A stretch of DNA of 6,389 nt from an uncultured Alphaproteobacteria bacterium. Its GTDB lineage: Bacteria; Pseudomonadota; Alphaproteobacteria; Caulobacterales; Caulobacteraceae. Position numbers and translations under genes: made by a program. Shown here piece after piece: positions 5,385-6,389 of this stretch. The number at the start of each line of letters is the position of its first letter. Position 1 is the first letter of the stretch. The notes below the pieces were generated by a model. It saw nothing but the letters and a program-made list of their open reading frames with translations, made no database searches and was not told where the DNA came from. The stretch spans positions 1 through 6,389 of the forward strand of contig CAIYSH010000041.1 in the NCBI GenBank assembly GCA_903928755.1. Reading direction: 5' to 3'.

Positions 5385-6389
5385 ATGGCTGACGCCGAGC
5401 ACCCGCAAACCCGCCAGACCGCCCTGGATAAACTGACTGCCCCGGGTCAGCCCTATGAGCTGGAGACCCGCGAAATCGGCGGCTATGACCGCCGGGTCTT
5501 CAAGTCTGCGCCGGCGACCCTTCGGGATCTCTATGCCCAGACCCTCAGCGACAAAACCTTCATCGTCTATGACGAGGAGCGCCTGACCTTCCTCGAAACC
5601 GCAGCCCTTGCCGCCAAGCTCGGCCACGCCCTGGTTCACAGGTATGGTGTCTGCAGGGGTGACCGGGTGGCCATCTCCACCCGGAATTTTCCGGAATGGG
5701 TGATTGCCTTCCAGGCCGCCACCTCCGTCGGAGCCATCGCCGTGGCCCTCAATGCCCTGTGGCAGGCTGACGAACTGGAATATGGCCTCAGGAACTGTCA
5801 GGCCAAGGTCTTTGTCGCTGATCAGGAAAGGCTGGACCGCCTGGCCCAGTGCGAGGATGCCCCGGACATTCCGGTGATCGCCATTCGGGCCAGCCGCCAT
5901 GGGGCCAATGCCATTGCCTTTGAGACCCTGATGGCCGAGACCGGCGAGGTCGCCTTGCCGCAGGTGGACATTGACCCCGACGATGACGCGATCATTTTCT
6001 ACACATCAGGGTCCACCGGCCACCCCAAGGGCGTGATCTCAACCCATCGCAATGTCATTTCGGCCCTGTTTTCCTGGGAGCTGGACCTGCAGGCCGGTGC
6101 CCTTGTCGCCGGGCTGGAACCGGTCGTTCCGGCAAGCCAGCCGGCCACACTGATGGCCGTGCCCCTGTTCCATGTCACCGGTTGCCATGCGGTCTATCTG
6201 CAGTCCTACCGGGCCCAGAGAAAACTGGTCTGCATGTACAAGTGGGATGTGGCCCAGGCGGCTGCCCTGATCGAGCAGGAGAAGATCACCTCGGTGGTGG
6301 CACCGGCCGCCATGACCGGTGACCTGGTGCGCGAGGCCCAGAAGACCGACCGCGACCTGTCCAGCCTGGTCGCCCTGGGCGGCGGCGGG
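5385..6389 (+). CDS. Acyl-CoA synthetase / AMP-forming ligase, N-terminal part (runs off the window)
   Basis: The first 335 residues of an ANL-superfamily enzyme, which activates a carboxylic acid with ATP to an acyl-adenylate and then a CoA thioester. Visible motifs are FLETAALAAKLGHAL and GDRVAISTRNFPEW (about 69-105), the phosphate-binding loop FYTSGSTGHPKGV (205-217), AVPLFHVTGCHAV (258-270) and the start of the A4-A5 region, SSLVALGGGG (326-335), where the window ends. The C-terminal catalytic lysine domain lies beyond. The ATG at 5385 has only a modest AAGG ribosome site about 11 bases upstream, but the open frame starts cleanly here and the spacing (22 nt) fits an operon. It most resembles fatty-acid or cyclic-acid CoA ligases rather than acetyl-CoA synthetase. 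It probably supplies the CoA ester oxidised by the two upstream dehydrogenase subunits. Confidence 0.93.
   Translation, partial: MADAEHPQTRQTALDKLTAPGQPYELETREIGGYDRRVFKSAPATLRDLYAQTLSDKTFIVYDEERLTFLETAALAAKLGHALVHRYGVCRGDRVAISTRNFPEWVIAFQAATSVGAIAVALNALWQADELEYGLRNCQAKVFVADQERLDRLAQCEDAPDIPVIAIRASRHGANAIAFETLMAETGEVALPQVDIDPDDDAIIFYTSGSTGHPKGVISTHRNVISALFSWELDLQAGALVAGLEPVVPASQPATLMAVPLFHVTGCHAVYLQSYRAQRKLVCMYKWDVAQAAALIEQEKITSVVAPAAMTGDLVREAQKTDRDLSSLVALGGGG

Noticed and set aside
4439..5386. A 315-codon minus-strand open frame opposite the second dehydrogenase
   Set aside because: It is Gly/Gln/Pro-rich with no family motif and fully covered by a well-supported gene on the other strand, so it is a shadow frame.
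5364..5900. A 178-codon minus-strand open frame opposite the ligase start
   Set aside because: It is antisense to conserved ligase motifs and has no recognisable domain, so it is a shadow.
6088..6159. Apparent insertion in the ligase between the phosphate loop and VPLFHVTG
   Set aside because: The Ala/Pro-rich stretch resembles a variable loop seen at this place in many acyl-CoA ligases, and the frame and flanking motifs are intact.

Overview
The window is GC-rich with a strong bias to codons ending in G/C. It carries two divergent blocks around a 230-nt intergenic region (2785-3014). A FecI/FecR/STN-receptor cassette, a GCC/CTG-rich codon style and a two-subunit acyl-CoA dehydrogenase pair suggest an alphaproteobacterium, perhaps Caulobacterales or Sphingomonadales. 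This assignment is by style only and is tentative.

Left block (minus strand, read from 2784 down to 1): an ECF sigma factor of the FecI type, a FecR-type anti-sigma/transmembrane regulator whose start overlaps the sigma stop by 8 nt, a 180-nt gap with a candidate FecI-type promoter, and then a TonB-dependent receptor with a signal peptide, an STN signalling domain, a TonB box and a plug domain. This is a complete cell-surface signalling set: a ligand-loaded receptor signals through STN to FecR, which controls the sigma factor, which transcribes the receptor. The receptor is abnormal in two ways. A second Shine-Dalgarno, ATG and signal peptide lie in frame after the STN domain. About 100 residues into the plug, the frame switches without a stop into the C-terminal part of a PAP2-superfamily phosphatase, and the beta-barrel is absent. 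That junction is the most striking feature of the window. It is either a real recombination at a TAGAV-coding microhomology or a chimeric sequence join.

Right block (plus strand, 3015 to the end): a closely spaced operon of two acyl-CoA dehydrogenase subunits and the N-terminal 335 residues of an acyl-CoA synthetase/AMP ligase that runs off the window. The first dehydrogenase keeps a likely catalytic glutamate. The second lacks one but keeps the RxQFG flavin-region motif, as expected for a heteromeric (alpha2beta2-type) enzyme of the kind used on bulky acyl-CoAs such as steroid side chains or dicarboxylic acids.

Taken together, the ligase would activate a carboxylic acid and the dehydrogenase pair would introduce the alpha,beta double bond. 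The divergent receptor/sigma cassette may sense and import a related nutrient or may simply be an iron-uptake neighbour. The sequence alone cannot decide this. No RNA genes, CRISPR arrays, insertion sequences or convincing terminators were seen.
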